Shown: one piece after another, positions 25,694-34,105 of the stretch
How the letters are laid out: the number at the start of each line of letters is the position of its first letter
How positions within the stretch are numbered: the stretch's first letter is position 1
Assembly (NCBI RefSeq): GCF_003415655.1
Contig: NZ_QRHC01000002.1
Location: 671,446-735,445 of the forward strand
DNA: 64,000 nt
Source: Vibrio maerlii
GTDB taxonomy: Bacteria; Pseudomonadota; Gammaproteobacteria; Enterobacterales; Vibrionaceae
Reading direction: 5' to 3'
Notes under the pieces: generated by a model
Database searches by the model: none
The model's input: only the letters and a program-made list of their open reading frames with translations
What the model was told of the DNA's origin: nothing
Made by a program: the position numbers and the translations under genes

Positions 25694-27235
25694 TTACTTT
25701 TGATAGAAACCTGAGTAACGGATCCCAGAAAGCTTCGCCATTTCCTCATTCCAAGTAGCAAGATCTCGATGCTCAAACTCGCTTAAGTGATGATGCCCAC
25801 ACGCTCTAGCCATTACCTGCATTAGCTCGGTAGATGCTTCAAAGAAGTTCTTCAGTTGGTTGGATGCTTTATCAACATTGAGCCTTTGTCTTAGGTCTTT
25901 CTTTTGCGTCGCAATACCCGCGGGGCAGTTGTTGGTGTTACACATACGAGCCGCGACGCAGCCAATGGATTGCATCGCACTGTTAGATATGGCAACACCA
26001 TCCGCACCAAGTGCCATGGCCTTCACAAAGTCCATAGGTACGCGTAGACCACCGGTAATAATCAGAGTTACTTTGTCTGACATTCCTTGTTCATCCAGAT
26101 AACGACGAGCTCTGGCAAGGGCTGGGATTGTCGGTACACTGATGTGATCACGGAACATTTCTGGCGCAGCACCGGTACCGCCGCCACGACCATCAAGAAT
26201 GATGTAATCAGCGCTCGCATCGAGGGCAAACTGAATGTCTTCTTCAATGTGATTGGCACTGAGTTTGAATCCTATAGGAATACCGCAAGTTACTTCACGA
26301 ACTCGATCAGCGAATTGTTTAAAATCCTCTGCTGTATGTAAATTTTTAAAGGTCGGTGGAGAGATTGCTGCTTCGCCCTCTGGAATGCCTCGAACTTCGG
26401 AAATTTTACCGATGTTTTTGTTGCCAGGCAGGTGGCCACCTGTTCCGGTTTTCGCACCTTGTCCGCCCTTAAAGTGAAAGGCTTGGACGTTCTTGAGCTT
26501 GCTCTCATCAAAGCCAAATTGCGCGCTAGCGAGTTCGTAAAAGTAGTGTGAATTGGCCGCTTGTTCCTCTGGCAGCATTCCTCCTTCACCAGAGCAAATA
26601 CCGGTACCGGCCATCTCAGCACCTTTGGCGAGGGAGATCTTAGCTTCTTCAGAGAGTGCACCAAAGCTCATGTCTGACACAAACAGTGGGATTTTTAATT
26701 TAAGCGGCTTTTTTGCGTTCGGGCCAATAATGAGTTCAGTGCCAACTGCGACATCTTCCATCAGCGGTTTAGTGGCCATCTGCGCCACCATAACTTGGAT
26801 ATCATCCCAGTGTGGCAATTGATAACGGGGTACCCCCATGGAGGTCATCGGACCATGGTGACCGAGTTTACTTAACCCTTCACGGGCTAGCTGGTGGATA
26901 AATTCGACAGTCGGTTCTTCTTTAGTTGCTGATGCGGTTGGGATGGTAGCTGCTTGTATTTGAACACCTGGACCTTCTTGGCCTACTTGTTCATTCGTAA
27001 ACTGTTTGTGTGAGCCATCACACATGGGTAGCGCGTGACTGTGTTTACATTGGCAAAGGAAGGCATCACCGCTCTCTTCGGCTGTGAAGGCTTTAGGTTT
27101 GAACTCTGTTCCTGCATGTGAACCATCACAGAAAGGTTGGCTGTTCGATTTACCACAGGTACAGAAATAATATTCCTCCCCCTTGGTTAACTCGACTTTT
27201 ATAGGCCGGTTATCCGCTATTACTGGTTTGCTCAT
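25694..27235 (-). CDS. CDGSH iron-sulfur plus glutamate synthase-type FMN domain protein
   Basis: Redox protein with two N-terminal CDGSH modules (CTCGKSNSQPFCDGSH near residue 30; CQCKHSHALPMCDGSH near 60), each expected to bind a 2Fe-2S cluster. They are fused to an FMN-binding glutamate synthase-like barrel (SDMSFGALSEEAK; FHFKGGQGAKTGTGGHLPG) with a cysteine-rich cluster motif (CVAARMCNTNNCPAG). No glutaminase domain, so it is not a complete glutamate synthase; the true reaction is unknown. 513 residues; monocistronic. Confidence 0.85.
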   Translation of the reverse strand: MSKPVIADNRPIKVELTKGEEYYFCTCGKSNSQPFCDGSHAGTEFKPKAFTAEESGDAFLCQCKHSHALPMCDGSHKQFTNEQVGQEGPGVQIQAATIPTASATKEEPTVEFIHQLAREGLSKLGHHGPMTSMGVPRYQLPHWDDIQVMVAQMATKPLMEDVAVGTELIIGPNAKKPLKLKIPLFVSDMSFGALSEEAKISLAKGAEMAGTGICSGEGGMLPEEQAANSHYFYELASAQFGFDESKLKNVQAFHFKGGQGAKTGTGGHLPGNKNIGKISEVRGIPEGEAAISPPTFKNLHTAEDFKQFADRVREVTCGIPIGFKLSANHIEEDIQFALDASADYIILDGRGGGTGAAPEMFRDHISVPTIPALARARRYLDEQGMSDKVTLIITGGLRVPMDFVKAMALGADGVAISNSAMQSIGCVAARMCNTNNCPAGIATQKKDLRQRLNVDKASNQLKNFFEASTELMQVMARACGHHHLSEFEHRDLATWNEEMAKLSGIRYSGFYQK

Positions 27236-27379
27236 CGTTGGATTTCCTTATGCTTCTCATGTGTATGCCTCAATCGAAGGTGAAAACGTTGAGGTTTGAT
27301 AGCCATTCTTTGATGACCTGTTGTAAGCAAAGTGTTGATGAGAAAGTGAGGCTTCGCCAGTTGATAGCTAAATTAGAGC

Positions 27380-27415
27380 GAAGAAAACAAAATCCCCGCT
27401 ACGAGAGCGGGGATT
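27380..27415 (-). terminator. Terminator of the SDR gene
   Basis: AATCCCCGCT (27391-27400) pairs perfectly with AGCGGGGATT (27406-27415); minus-strand transcription then meets TTGTTTTC. Confidence 0.75.
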
Positions 27416-27441
27416 GCATTATTGAGTTTCGTTGTCAGATA

Positions 27442-28236
27442 CTAAGCGATGAGCTTCTCGATGGTATCGATCACCTCACGACATTTGGCATCGTTCAATG
27501 CGTCTGGATGAGGACGAGCAAATGCGCCAATATCATTATCAAAGTAAGCGCCATGACGGCCGTTAAACTCATCTGAAAGGGTTGCGCGGAATAGGATATC
27601 AGCGCCGATCGTTAGGTCACCACCCGCAATGCCGTAGGCATCTTTTACCATTTTACTGCCTAGCAGTGATTTCGGGTTTACCGATACAACAAGTGGGCCA
27701 CTGCCTTTTAGCTCTTCACCTACAACTCGTGACCACATCGTGATAGCAAGCTTGCTTTGTGCGTAGGCATCACCGTCACCTAGACGTTTGTTACCAAGCA
27801 GTGCGTCAATGCTCACTGTACCTTGAGCAGCAGAAGAAAGGTTCACAACACGACCACTTTCGCTCATCAATGGTAGTAGCTCTTTGGTCAATAGGTATGG
27901 AGCCAGAGTATTGACCACAAAGCGGATGTCTTGACCGTTAGCCAGAACAGGCGTTGGTGTGTTGTAGACACCCGCATTATTGATGATCACATCAATCGAA
28001 GTGTATTGTTCTTTGATGTTTGCTGAGAGTGCACGCACATCATCAAGGTTAGAAAGATCAGCAACGAAAGTCTTTGTGGTTGCATTTGAGATGCTAGCAA
28101 GCTCTTGCTGTACTTTGTCTAACTTAGCTTGGCTACGTCCGTGAAGTAGTACTTCATGACCTTCATTTACCAGCATTTTTGCTGTTTCAAAGCCAATACC
28201 GTCTGTAGAGCCTGTTAGTAGAATAACTTTTTGCAT
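27442..28236 (-). CDS. Short-chain dehydrogenase/reductase
   Basis: NAD(P)-dependent oxidoreductase of unknown substrate, 264 residues. Nucleotide-binding TGSTDGIGFETAK (residues 7-19) with an Arg at the end of strand 2 (LLHGRS), favouring NADPH. NNAGVYNTP, the catalytic Ser in VVNLSSAAQG and the YAQSK catalytic pair complete the classical SDR set. The C-terminal region is like the retinol-dehydrogenase/WWOX group. Terminated by a hairpin; monocistronic. Confidence 0.88.
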   Translation of the reverse strand: MQKVILLTGSTDGIGFETAKMLVNEGHEVLLHGRSQAKLDKVQQELASISNATTKTFVADLSNLDDVRALSANIKEQYTSIDVIINNAGVYNTPTPVLANGQDIRFVVNTLAPYLLTKELLPLMSESGRVVNLSSAAQGTVSIDALLGNKRLGDGDAYAQSKLAITMWSRVVGEELKGSGPLVVSVNPKSLLGSKMVKDAYGIAGGDLTIGADILFRATLSDEFNGRHGAYFDNDIGAFARPHPDALNDAKCREVIDTIEKLIA

Positions 28237-28361
28237 CTTGTGTCTCCGTTATTGATGTTTCATATCATCATTGCGATGTATTGATACTATGCCGACCTAT
28301 CTCAAGACGCAATGTTGCTGTTCTTTAAACAGTTTTTAGTTTTCGTTGATAATGGTTTTAG

Positions 28362-29024
28362 TTATTCAATATTTTGCTGACAGTGTTGAGCGATCGGGCA
28401 TTCTTCGCACTTGGGCTTAGGATTGCAGTAGCGGCCACCATGTTCCACCATCAACCCATGATAGTAGCCATATTTATCTTTAGATTTTGGAAAGGCTTGT
28501 TGCATCAGTTTTCGAAAGTTCTCATAAGATTTAGGTACCTCTATGCCAAAGCGAGAAGCGATACGCCTTGCATACGCATCGATAACAAAAGACGGTTTAC
28601 CAATTGCGTAGGTGAGGATGACATCTGCGGTTTCTCTTCCAATCCCTCTAACTGCAAGTAGCTCTTTTCGTAGATGACCTAACCCTTGCTGCCTTACCTT
28701 TTCAATATCGTAGTCGTACTTCTTAAACCATTTGATGAGTGCTTTGAGTTTAATCGCCTTTTGATTGTAATAGCCGCTAGAGCGTATCTTTTGTGCCAGC
28801 TCATCGTGCTCCATGATTTCTATTTCATTTGGTGTTATGCCTCGCCCGAGATTATCTAACGCTTTATCTGCATTCCGCCAATTGGTGTTCTGTACCAGAA
28901 TCGCACCCATCATGATCTCGAAGGCGTTTTCTGTTGGCCACCAATCAAACCAGCCATAGTGCTCCTCAAGCACGTGGAAGAGATGTTGTGATTTATCTTT
29001 CTCTATTGTGGTTTGATCAAACAT
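28362..29024 (-). CDS. Endonuclease III-family DNA glycosylase, lyase lysine absent
   Basis: Base-excision repair glycosylase of the HhH-GPD superfamily, 220 residues. The helix-hairpin-helix loop is VRGIGRETADVILTYA and the catalytic Asp is in FVIDAYARR. A C-terminal four-cysteine cluster C-x5-C-x2-C-x5-C should hold 4Fe-4S. In E. coli Nth the hairpin reads GVGRKTA, with Lys120 forming the lyase Schiff base; here it is Glu. A monofunctional glycosylase, possibly for alkylated bases as in the MagIII group, is therefore likelier than a bifunctional Nth. Confidence 0.8.
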   Translation of the reverse strand: MFDQTTIEKDKSQHLFHVLEEHYGWFDWWPTENAFEIMMGAILVQNTNWRNADKALDNLGRGITPNEIEIMEHDELAQKIRSSGYYNQKAIKLKALIKWFKKYDYDIEKVRQQGLGHLRKELLAVRGIGRETADVILTYAIGKPSFVIDAYARRIASRFGIEVPKSYENFRKLMQQAFPKSKDKYGYYHGLMVEHGGRYCNPKPKCEECPIAQHCQQNIE

Positions 29025-29198
29025 GTTCCTTCCTATTTCTATTCTTTCTTCATGTGAATGCGATTGTTCTATATGAAGGGGGACTTCATCTGTTTCAATG
29101 GTTTGATTATATAGTTTTTAAAGAAAGTGATTGTAGATTAACCTCTATTATCAAGTTAATCAGCAATTGCTAATCTTCTCGGCATCGAAAAGAGCGCC

Positions 29199-29224
29199 TA
29201 GACGCCAGTTCATTGGAGCGTCTA
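29199..29224 (+). promoter_or_regulatory. Stem-loop in the leader of the radical SAM gene
   Basis: TAGACGC (29199-29205) pairs with GCGTCTA (29218-29224) around a 12-nt loop, about 25 bases before the ATG at 29251. No T run. Function unknown. Confidence 0.3.
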
Positions 29225-29250
29225 ACAGCGCATAAGCGGAGAAATAAATC

Positions 29251-30123
29251 ATGCAATACGAAGGTAAAGTATATCGTCCTTGGCCAGAAGCACGCAGCAT
29301 TCTGATCCAAACCACACTAGGATGTAGTATCAATACCTGTACGTTCTGTAGCATGTTTGATGACAAGCGTTTTAAAGTTCGTGATATTGAAGATGTGTTT
29401 AAAGATATTGAACAAGCGCGTCACATCTATCCATTCGTTGACTCGATCTTTTTGATTGATGGCAACGTAATGGCGGCACGTACCGATTATCTAATAAAGA
29501 TTCTAGACAAGCTTCGTCATACTTTCCCTGAAGCGACGAAAATCTCAATGTATAGCGGGCTCAACGATTTCCGCCGTAAGACGGTTTCTGAGCTAAAAGA
29601 GATTAAAGATGCCGGTCTTGATATGTGTTACTCCGGCCTTGAGTCTGGCGACCCACTCGTGCTTGAGAACATTAAGAAACGTATGACCCGTGAGCATGCT
29701 ATTGAAGGTATGGCACGAGCAAAAGAAGCGGGTATCGAGACCTTGCTATCGTTTATTTTTGGTCTTGGTGGACGTGAACGCTCTCGTGAACATATTGAAG
29801 CGACAACTGATATCTTGAACATCACCAAGCCTGAGCAGATTGCACCCATGGCGTTGGCAATTCAGCCTGGTACGGTTATGGAGCAAGAAGTTCAACGCGG
29901 TGAATTTTTAATGCCGACTCAGATGCAGGTGTTGGAAGAAGAGAAGTACCTGCTTGAAAATCTAAATATCGACACTTTCTATTGGGGTGACCATGGTAAC
30001 AACTTGGTGCCACAGAAAGGCTTCTTATTGGATTCTCGTGAAGAGTTCTTGGGTAACCTAAATCGCGTGATTAAAGCCAACCCAATGGCAAAAGAGAACA
30101 TCATTCAAACGTTTTCTTGGTAA
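29251..30123 (+). CDS. Radical SAM protein of unknown function
   Basis: Radical S-adenosylmethionine enzyme, 290 residues. The cluster-binding motif is spaced C-x4-C-x2-C (GCSINTCTFC, from about residue 29) rather than C-x3-C-x2-C; this spacing occurs in some COG1032-like families. Further core elements are IFLIDGNVMAA, YSGLESGDPLVL and LSFIFGLGG, the usual SAM-binding strands. There is no second cluster motif, B12 domain or TRAM domain. Its neighbours give no pathway hint and it appears monocistronic with its own terminator. Confidence 0.8.
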   Translation: MQYEGKVYRPWPEARSILIQTTLGCSINTCTFCSMFDDKRFKVRDIEDVFKDIEQARHIYPFVDSIFLIDGNVMAARTDYLIKILDKLRHTFPEATKISMYSGLNDFRRKTVSELKEIKDAGLDMCYSGLESGDPLVLENIKKRMTREHAIEGMARAKEAGIETLLSFIFGLGGRERSREHIEATTDILNITKPEQIAPMALAIQPGTVMEQEVQRGEFLMPTQMQVLEEEKYLLENLNIDTFYWGDHGNNLVPQKGFLLDSREEFLGNLNRVIKANPMAKENIIQTFSW

Positions 30124-30145
30124 GAAGGCCATTTAGAATCGATGG

Positions 30146-30180
30146 AAAGCGGAGTGATCATAGATTGCTCCGCTTTTTTA
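30146..30180 (+). terminator. Terminator after the radical SAM gene
   Basis: AAAGCGGAG (30146-30154) pairs with CTCCGCTTT (30168-30176), followed by a T run to 30179. Confidence 0.8.
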
Positions 30181-30278
30181 TTAGCAAACTCACGCGAGTT
30201 AGTTCAGCCTTTGATAGCAGTTTGCTCATAAAACGTCTAATATAGCGGACCTTTTTTGCCACTGAGCCGCCCATATTC

Positions 30279-31529
30279 ATGACTGATGATAAACTGAACC
30301 AATCTTTTGCTGACCTAGGTCTTATCCCAACGCTGGTTGAACGACTTACTGAGCTGGAATACACCAAGCCAACCCCAATTCAATCTCACACTATTCCAGT
30401 TGTATTGGAAGGTCGTGACCTCATTGGTGGTGCAAATACCGGTTCTGGAAAAACAGCGGCGTTTTCTTTACCAATTTTGCAGAAAATCTGTCAGCAAGAT
30501 AAGCAGCGCTCTCGTCATGGCAATATCGTCTCTCACCTGGTTTTAGTTCCAACTCGTGAACTGGCTTCGCAGGTGGCATACAACATCAAGTCTTACTCTT
30601 ATCATTTAAGACACGAGATCAAAACGACGTCAGTATTTGGTGGTGTTTCCGTCAACCCGCAAATGCAGGCACTTCGAGGTGGCAGTGATATCGTGGTCGC
30701 GACACCTGGTCGATTGCTTGACCTTGTATCCAGTAATGCGATTAAGCTCAATCAAGTTCAAACTTTGGTCCTTGATGAAGCGGACCGTATGCTGAGCCTT
30801 GGCTTTACTGAAGAGCTGAACAAGATTCTTGCGCTACTACCAGAGCAAAAACAAACGCTTCTATTCTCTGCTACTTTCCCTGAAAAGGTGGCGAGCCTAG
30901 CAGAAAACTTACTCAACGATCCCGTTGAAGTTCAACTACAAAGTGCGGAAAGCAGCACACTGGTACAACGCGTGTTCAGTGTGAACAAAGGGCAAAAAAC
31001 AGCAGTACTAGCGCACCTAATCAAAGAGAACCAATGGCGTCAGGCCTTGATTTTTGTGAACGCTAAAAATGCGTGTAACCACCTAGCACAAAAGCTGTCA
31101 AAGCGTGGCATTGCTGCAGAAGTCTTCCACGGCGACAAGGGACAGGGCGCTCGTACACGCGTATTGGAAGGATTTAAGTCGGGTGAGATTCAAGTGTTGA
31201 TCGCAACCGACATCGCGGCACGTGGCTTAGACATTGAGAAGCTACCGGTTGTTATCAACTTCGATCTGCCGCGCAGCCCAGCAGATTACATGCACCGTAT
31301 TGGTCGTAGTGGCCGTGCCGGTGAAGTGGGTTTGGGTTTATCACTGATTGACTACGACGATTACCACCACTTTAAAGTGATAGAGAAGAAGAACAAGCTG
31401 CGACTAGAGCGTGAGCAAGTGGCAGGTTTTGAGGTTGAAGATGATCAAAATGAAGCTTACTTCGCCCCGATGAAACCAAGAGCTAAGCCTGCTGGCACAG
31501 GTAAAAAGAAGAAAAAGCGCCTTCAATAA
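30279..31529 (+). CDS. DEAD-box RNA helicase, RhlE-like
   Basis: ATP-dependent RNA helicase, probably in RNA decay or ribosome assembly. Motifs in order: Q motif (FADLGLIPTLVERL... PTPIQ), motif I NTGSGKTAAF, PTRELA, TPGRLLDL, DEAD in VLDEADRML, SAT, and the C-terminal HRIGRSGRAG. The 416 residues end in a lysine-rich tail (KKKKKRLQ), likely RNA-binding. Relatives include RhlE and SrmB, and short-tailed RhlE is the best fit. No clear ribosome site precedes the ATG. Confidence 0.9.
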   Translation: MTDDKLNQSFADLGLIPTLVERLTELEYTKPTPIQSHTIPVVLEGRDLIGGANTGSGKTAAFSLPILQKICQQDKQRSRHGNIVSHLVLVPTRELASQVAYNIKSYSYHLRHEIKTTSVFGGVSVNPQMQALRGGSDIVVATPGRLLDLVSSNAIKLNQVQTLVLDEADRMLSLGFTEELNKILALLPEQKQTLLFSATFPEKVASLAENLLNDPVEVQLQSAESSTLVQRVFSVNKGQKTAVLAHLIKENQWRQALIFVNAKNACNHLAQKLSKRGIAAEVFHGDKGQGARTRVLEGFKSGEIQVLIATDIAARGLDIEKLPVVINFDLPRSPADYMHRIGRSGRAGEVGLGLSLIDYDDYHHFKVIEKKNKLRLEREQVAGFEVEDDQNEAYFAPMKPRAKPAGTGKKKKKRLQ

Positions 31530-31538
31530 ATACTACGC

Positions 31539-31569
31539 GCAATCGTGAGGCCATGGGCTTCACGATTGC
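31539..31569. terminator. Hairpin between convergent helicase and LysR genes
   Basis: GCAATCGTGA (31539-31548) pairs perfectly with TCACGATTGC (31560-31569). There is no proper T run on either side, so termination is probable but not assured. Confidence 0.5.
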
Positions 31570-31621
31570 TTAGCTGTATCTCTAATTAGCTTCATATCTA
31601 GATAGGCTCTTTTATCGCTGG

Positions 31622-32527
31622 CTATTTGTCACTTGGAGTATCCCAGTAAGGTGGTGTACCAAAGTACTCAATAAAGAAGTCAATAAATGCGCGAACCTTT
31701 GGTGGAACCAGTCTAGAGCTCGGATAAACCGCCCAGATGGCTGAGTTTGATACCAATGGAAAATCTTCTAAAATCGGTACCAGCTCTCCGCGTTTAAGAT
31801 GTTCATGGATACACCAGGTAGAGCTTAAAGTCACACCGAGTCCGTGAACACAAGCATCTCTCACCGCCTCGCCATTATCTGCTTTGAAGCTGCCTTTAGG
31901 CTTGATAGTGAGTTCACCCTCTGGGGTATTAAACGTCCACGATTCAAATCCTGCCAACAATACCGCATGATGCTCTTCAAGATCTTTAGGGTGCGAAGGC
32001 TTACCGTACTTTATCAAATATTCAGGTGAAGCGACGAGGATACGATTATCCGTAGTCAGCTTGCGAGCGACTAGGCTTGAGTCCTTCAACTCTGCATTTC
32101 GAATCGCAATATCAAAGCCCCCTTCGACAAGGTCTACAATAGAGTCCGATAAGCGGCAATCAATCTTCAGCCCTAAATGGCTATCCATAAACTCCTGCAG
32201 CGCTGGTATCAGGTGCATACGACCGAAAGAAGCGGGAGCTGACACTCTTAATGTTCCAGTGGGTACTTGGTTGCCCACACCCACTGAGGCCCTAGCTGCT
32301 TCTACCGTTCCCAGAACCTCCTCAGCGTGAGGCAGAAAAGCCTCACCTTCTTCGGTAAGGGAAACCTTGCGGGTCGTTCGATGTACCAAACGGACACCTA
32401 ATGCGGTTTCGAGCTTATTGATGTGTGCACTCGCAACGGCAGGAGATAACCCAAGCTCTTGGCCAGCAAGGCTGATATTGTGCGTTGACGCGAGTCGTAC
32501 GAAGAGTTTTAGGTGTTCTATGTTCAT
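31622..32527 (-). CDS. LysR-family transcriptional regulator
   Basis: Winged helix-turn-helix at the N-terminus (LKLFVRLASTHNISLAGQEL... VASAHINKLE) and a two-lobed effector-binding domain. The 301-residue protein belongs to the large CrgA-like subgroup (RTTRKVSLTEEGEAF; VSAPASFGRMHL). I start it at ATG 32525-32527; a TTG three codons earlier is possible. It is divergent from another LysR gene with 113 bases between, so cross-regulation is possible. Target genes are unknown. Confidence 0.88.
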   Translation of the reverse strand: MNIEHLKLFVRLASTHNISLAGQELGLSPAVASAHINKLETALGVRLVHRTTRKVSLTEEGEAFLPHAEEVLGTVEAARASVGVGNQVPTGTLRVSAPASFGRMHLIPALQEFMDSHLGLKIDCRLSDSIVDLVEGGFDIAIRNAELKDSSLVARKLTTDNRILVASPEYLIKYGKPSHPKDLEEHHAVLLAGFESWTFNTPEGELTIKPKGSFKADNGEAVRDACVHGLGVTLSSTWCIHEHLKRGELVPILEDFPLVSNSAIWAVYPSSRLVPPKVRAFIDFFIEYFGTPPYWDTPSDK

Positions 32528-32640
32528 AATTATCAATGATAGCTAGAAGCTGAAGCTTAGAATGATTTGATTATCAAAAACATAACGCATAATTACAACC
32601 ATTCTGTATACTGTTCGTGAGATCGAAGAGAGGATTTAAT

Positions 32641-33588
32641 ATGTCGGTGACTCATCAACTCACACTGTTTATGGATGTTGTGCAACAGGGCTCTTTTACT
32701 AAAGCAGCGACACTTCACGATATGGACAATTCCTCTTTGTCTAAGCAGATAAAAAAGCTTGAGGCGACGCTGGGCGTACAGTTGTTGAATCGCTCGACGC
32801 GGTCATTCTCACTGACTCCTGCGGGAGAGGAGATCCTTTCTCAGACCCATATCTTGTTAGATACGTTGAATAACATCCACAGTATTGCGGATTCTTATCA
32901 GTCTGAGCCAAAAGGTATCTTACGAATTACATCCCCTGTATTTTTCGGACAGGTCTATCTTCAGCCTGTTATTTCCCAATTTATGCAAACTTACCCGGAA
33001 GTGAAAATATCACTTTCATTGGACGATAAGAAAGCCGACATTATTGCCGATAAGTATGATCTAGCAATTCGAGTGGGAAAACTGGCTGAGTCAAACCTCA
33101 TCGCAAAGAAAATAGCCAAGACGCACTTCGCCCTAATTGCCTCAAAGTCGTTTGTGGAACGCTACGGAAAACCATCAACACCAGAAGAACTCGTGCAGTT
33201 GCCCGCTGTGGTTTATAGTAATTTCGATGTCAGTCTGGATCAGTTCCGAATGAGTGAAGCTCCAGGGAGCGATAGCTTCAAAAACTTCAAAATGGACGGT
33301 AACTACAAAGTGAGTGATGTTCGAATGATGGTTGATGCAGTTAAAGACGGGATTGGTTATGCGCTGGTGGACCTGTTTAACCTTGAGCACAGTGTGGAAG
33401 AGACAGGGTTGGTACCTCTACTGACCGACTACGGTCTTTCAACAGTGGATACTGGTATTTATGCTATTTATCCACACCGAAAACAAACACTGCTTGTGAG
33501 TGAGTTCATCAAAGCGGTACAGGATTACATTGGCACTCCACCTCTCTGGGTGCGCAATATGCCTAACTACAAAGACTATTATCGCTAG
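32641..33588 (+). CDS. LysR-family transcriptional regulator
   Basis: A second CrgA-type LysR regulator, 315 residues. DNA-binding part LTLFMDVVQQGSFTKAATLH... SSLSKQIKKLE; effector domain starts GILRITSPVFFGQVYL. The ATG at 32641 has GAGAGGA eight bases before it. It resembles the divergent neighbour in layout (both end with a GTPPYW/GTPPLW segment), consistent with an old duplication. No co-transcribed metabolic gene is present. Confidence 0.88.
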   Translation: MSVTHQLTLFMDVVQQGSFTKAATLHDMDNSSLSKQIKKLEATLGVQLLNRSTRSFSLTPAGEEILSQTHILLDTLNNIHSIADSYQSEPKGILRITSPVFFGQVYLQPVISQFMQTYPEVKISLSLDDKKADIIADKYDLAIRVGKLAESNLIAKKIAKTHFALIASKSFVERYGKPSTPEELVQLPAVVYSNFDVSLDQFRMSEAPGSDSFKNFKMDGNYKVSDVRMMVDAVKDGIGYALVDLFNLEHSVEETGLVPLLTDYGLSTVDTGIYAIYPHRKQTLLVSEFIKAVQDYIGTPPLWVRNMPNYKDYYR

Positions 33589-33797
33589 CCAAAGTTAAAA
33601 TAGTCGACAACAGAACAAATGCTTTGTCTAAGTCATTGATTTTAATTGCTTATATTTTTGGTTAGAATAGTCTGGCTGCGAATAAGGGAGAGGAGTACAA
33701 CCTGGTCGTACAGATATGTAATCTGAAACTTGTGTAAAGCGCTGAAAATACCTCTTAAGTGGTGTAATACAAAAGTAGATCTAAGTCACACTTTAAG

Positions 33798-33803
33798 TAT
33801 AAT
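33798..33803 (+). promoter_or_regulatory. Candidate -10 box for the 52-residue membrane peptide
   Basis: A perfect TATAAT lies 37 bases before the ATG at 33841. The -35 region is poor. The remainder of 33589-33840 holds no recognisable gene. Confidence 0.4.
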
Positions 33804-33840
33804 GCTGCTCACGATTTGATTGAAAGCCAAGGGTTTAACT

Positions 33841-33999
33841 ATGGAAAACGTAATTAACGGCAATAGTTGCACGCAAGAAAACAATCAAGGAATGAAAAAC
33901 AGCGGCATGCTTAATTGGAAAGAGCTAGTAACTCTACTTGGGTTATTTGGAGCTGTTGCTACTTACTTGCTACTTGTCACTCTTACCTGGGTGAATTAG
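33841..33999 (+). CDS. Small single-span membrane protein (52 aa)
   Basis: A short frame with AAGGG seven bases before its ATG. The first ~28 residues are polar and Asn/Gln-rich (MENVINGNSCTQENNQG); the rest is one hydrophobic span (LVTLLGLFGAVATYLLLV) ending TWVN. A TATAAT lies upstream and a strong terminator downstream, so it looks like a complete small gene. I do not recognise the family. Membrane-anchored regulator or subunit roles are possible but unsupported. Confidence 0.6.
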   Translation: MENVINGNSCTQENNQGMKNSGMLNWKELVTLLGLFGAVATYLLLVTLTWVN

Positions 34000-34033
34000 T
34001 ACAACGGCAGTAGCCAAGGTTACAAAGAATAGT

Positions 34034-34060
34034 AAAAAGTCGCCAAATGGCGACTTTTTT
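34034..34060. terminator. Bidirectional terminator
   Basis: AAAAAGTCGCC (34034-34044) pairs perfectly with GGCGACTTTTT (34049-34059) around AAAT. T runs on both strands serve the small membrane protein gene (plus) and the exporter genes (minus). Confidence 0.9.
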
Positions 34061-34087
34061 CGTTTCAGAACATGCATAAATTAGTTA

Positions 34088-34105
34088 TCTAGCTCTCTAG
34101 CTCTA
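34088..34105. repeat. Minimal octamer array at the exporter stop codon
   Basis: About two units of the same 8-bp repeat (AGCTCTCT, then AGCTCT) directly abut the TAG stop of the minus-strand exporter gene. On that strand it reads TAG-AGC-TAG-AGAGC-TAG. It is the shortest of the three arrays and lacks the dispersed-repeat hairpin, using another terminator instead. Confidence 0.75.

Noticed and set aside
27238..27576. 112-residue plus-strand frame between the CDGSH protein and the SDR gene
   Set aside because: It runs through the SDR terminator into the SDR coding region on the other strand and has no motif.
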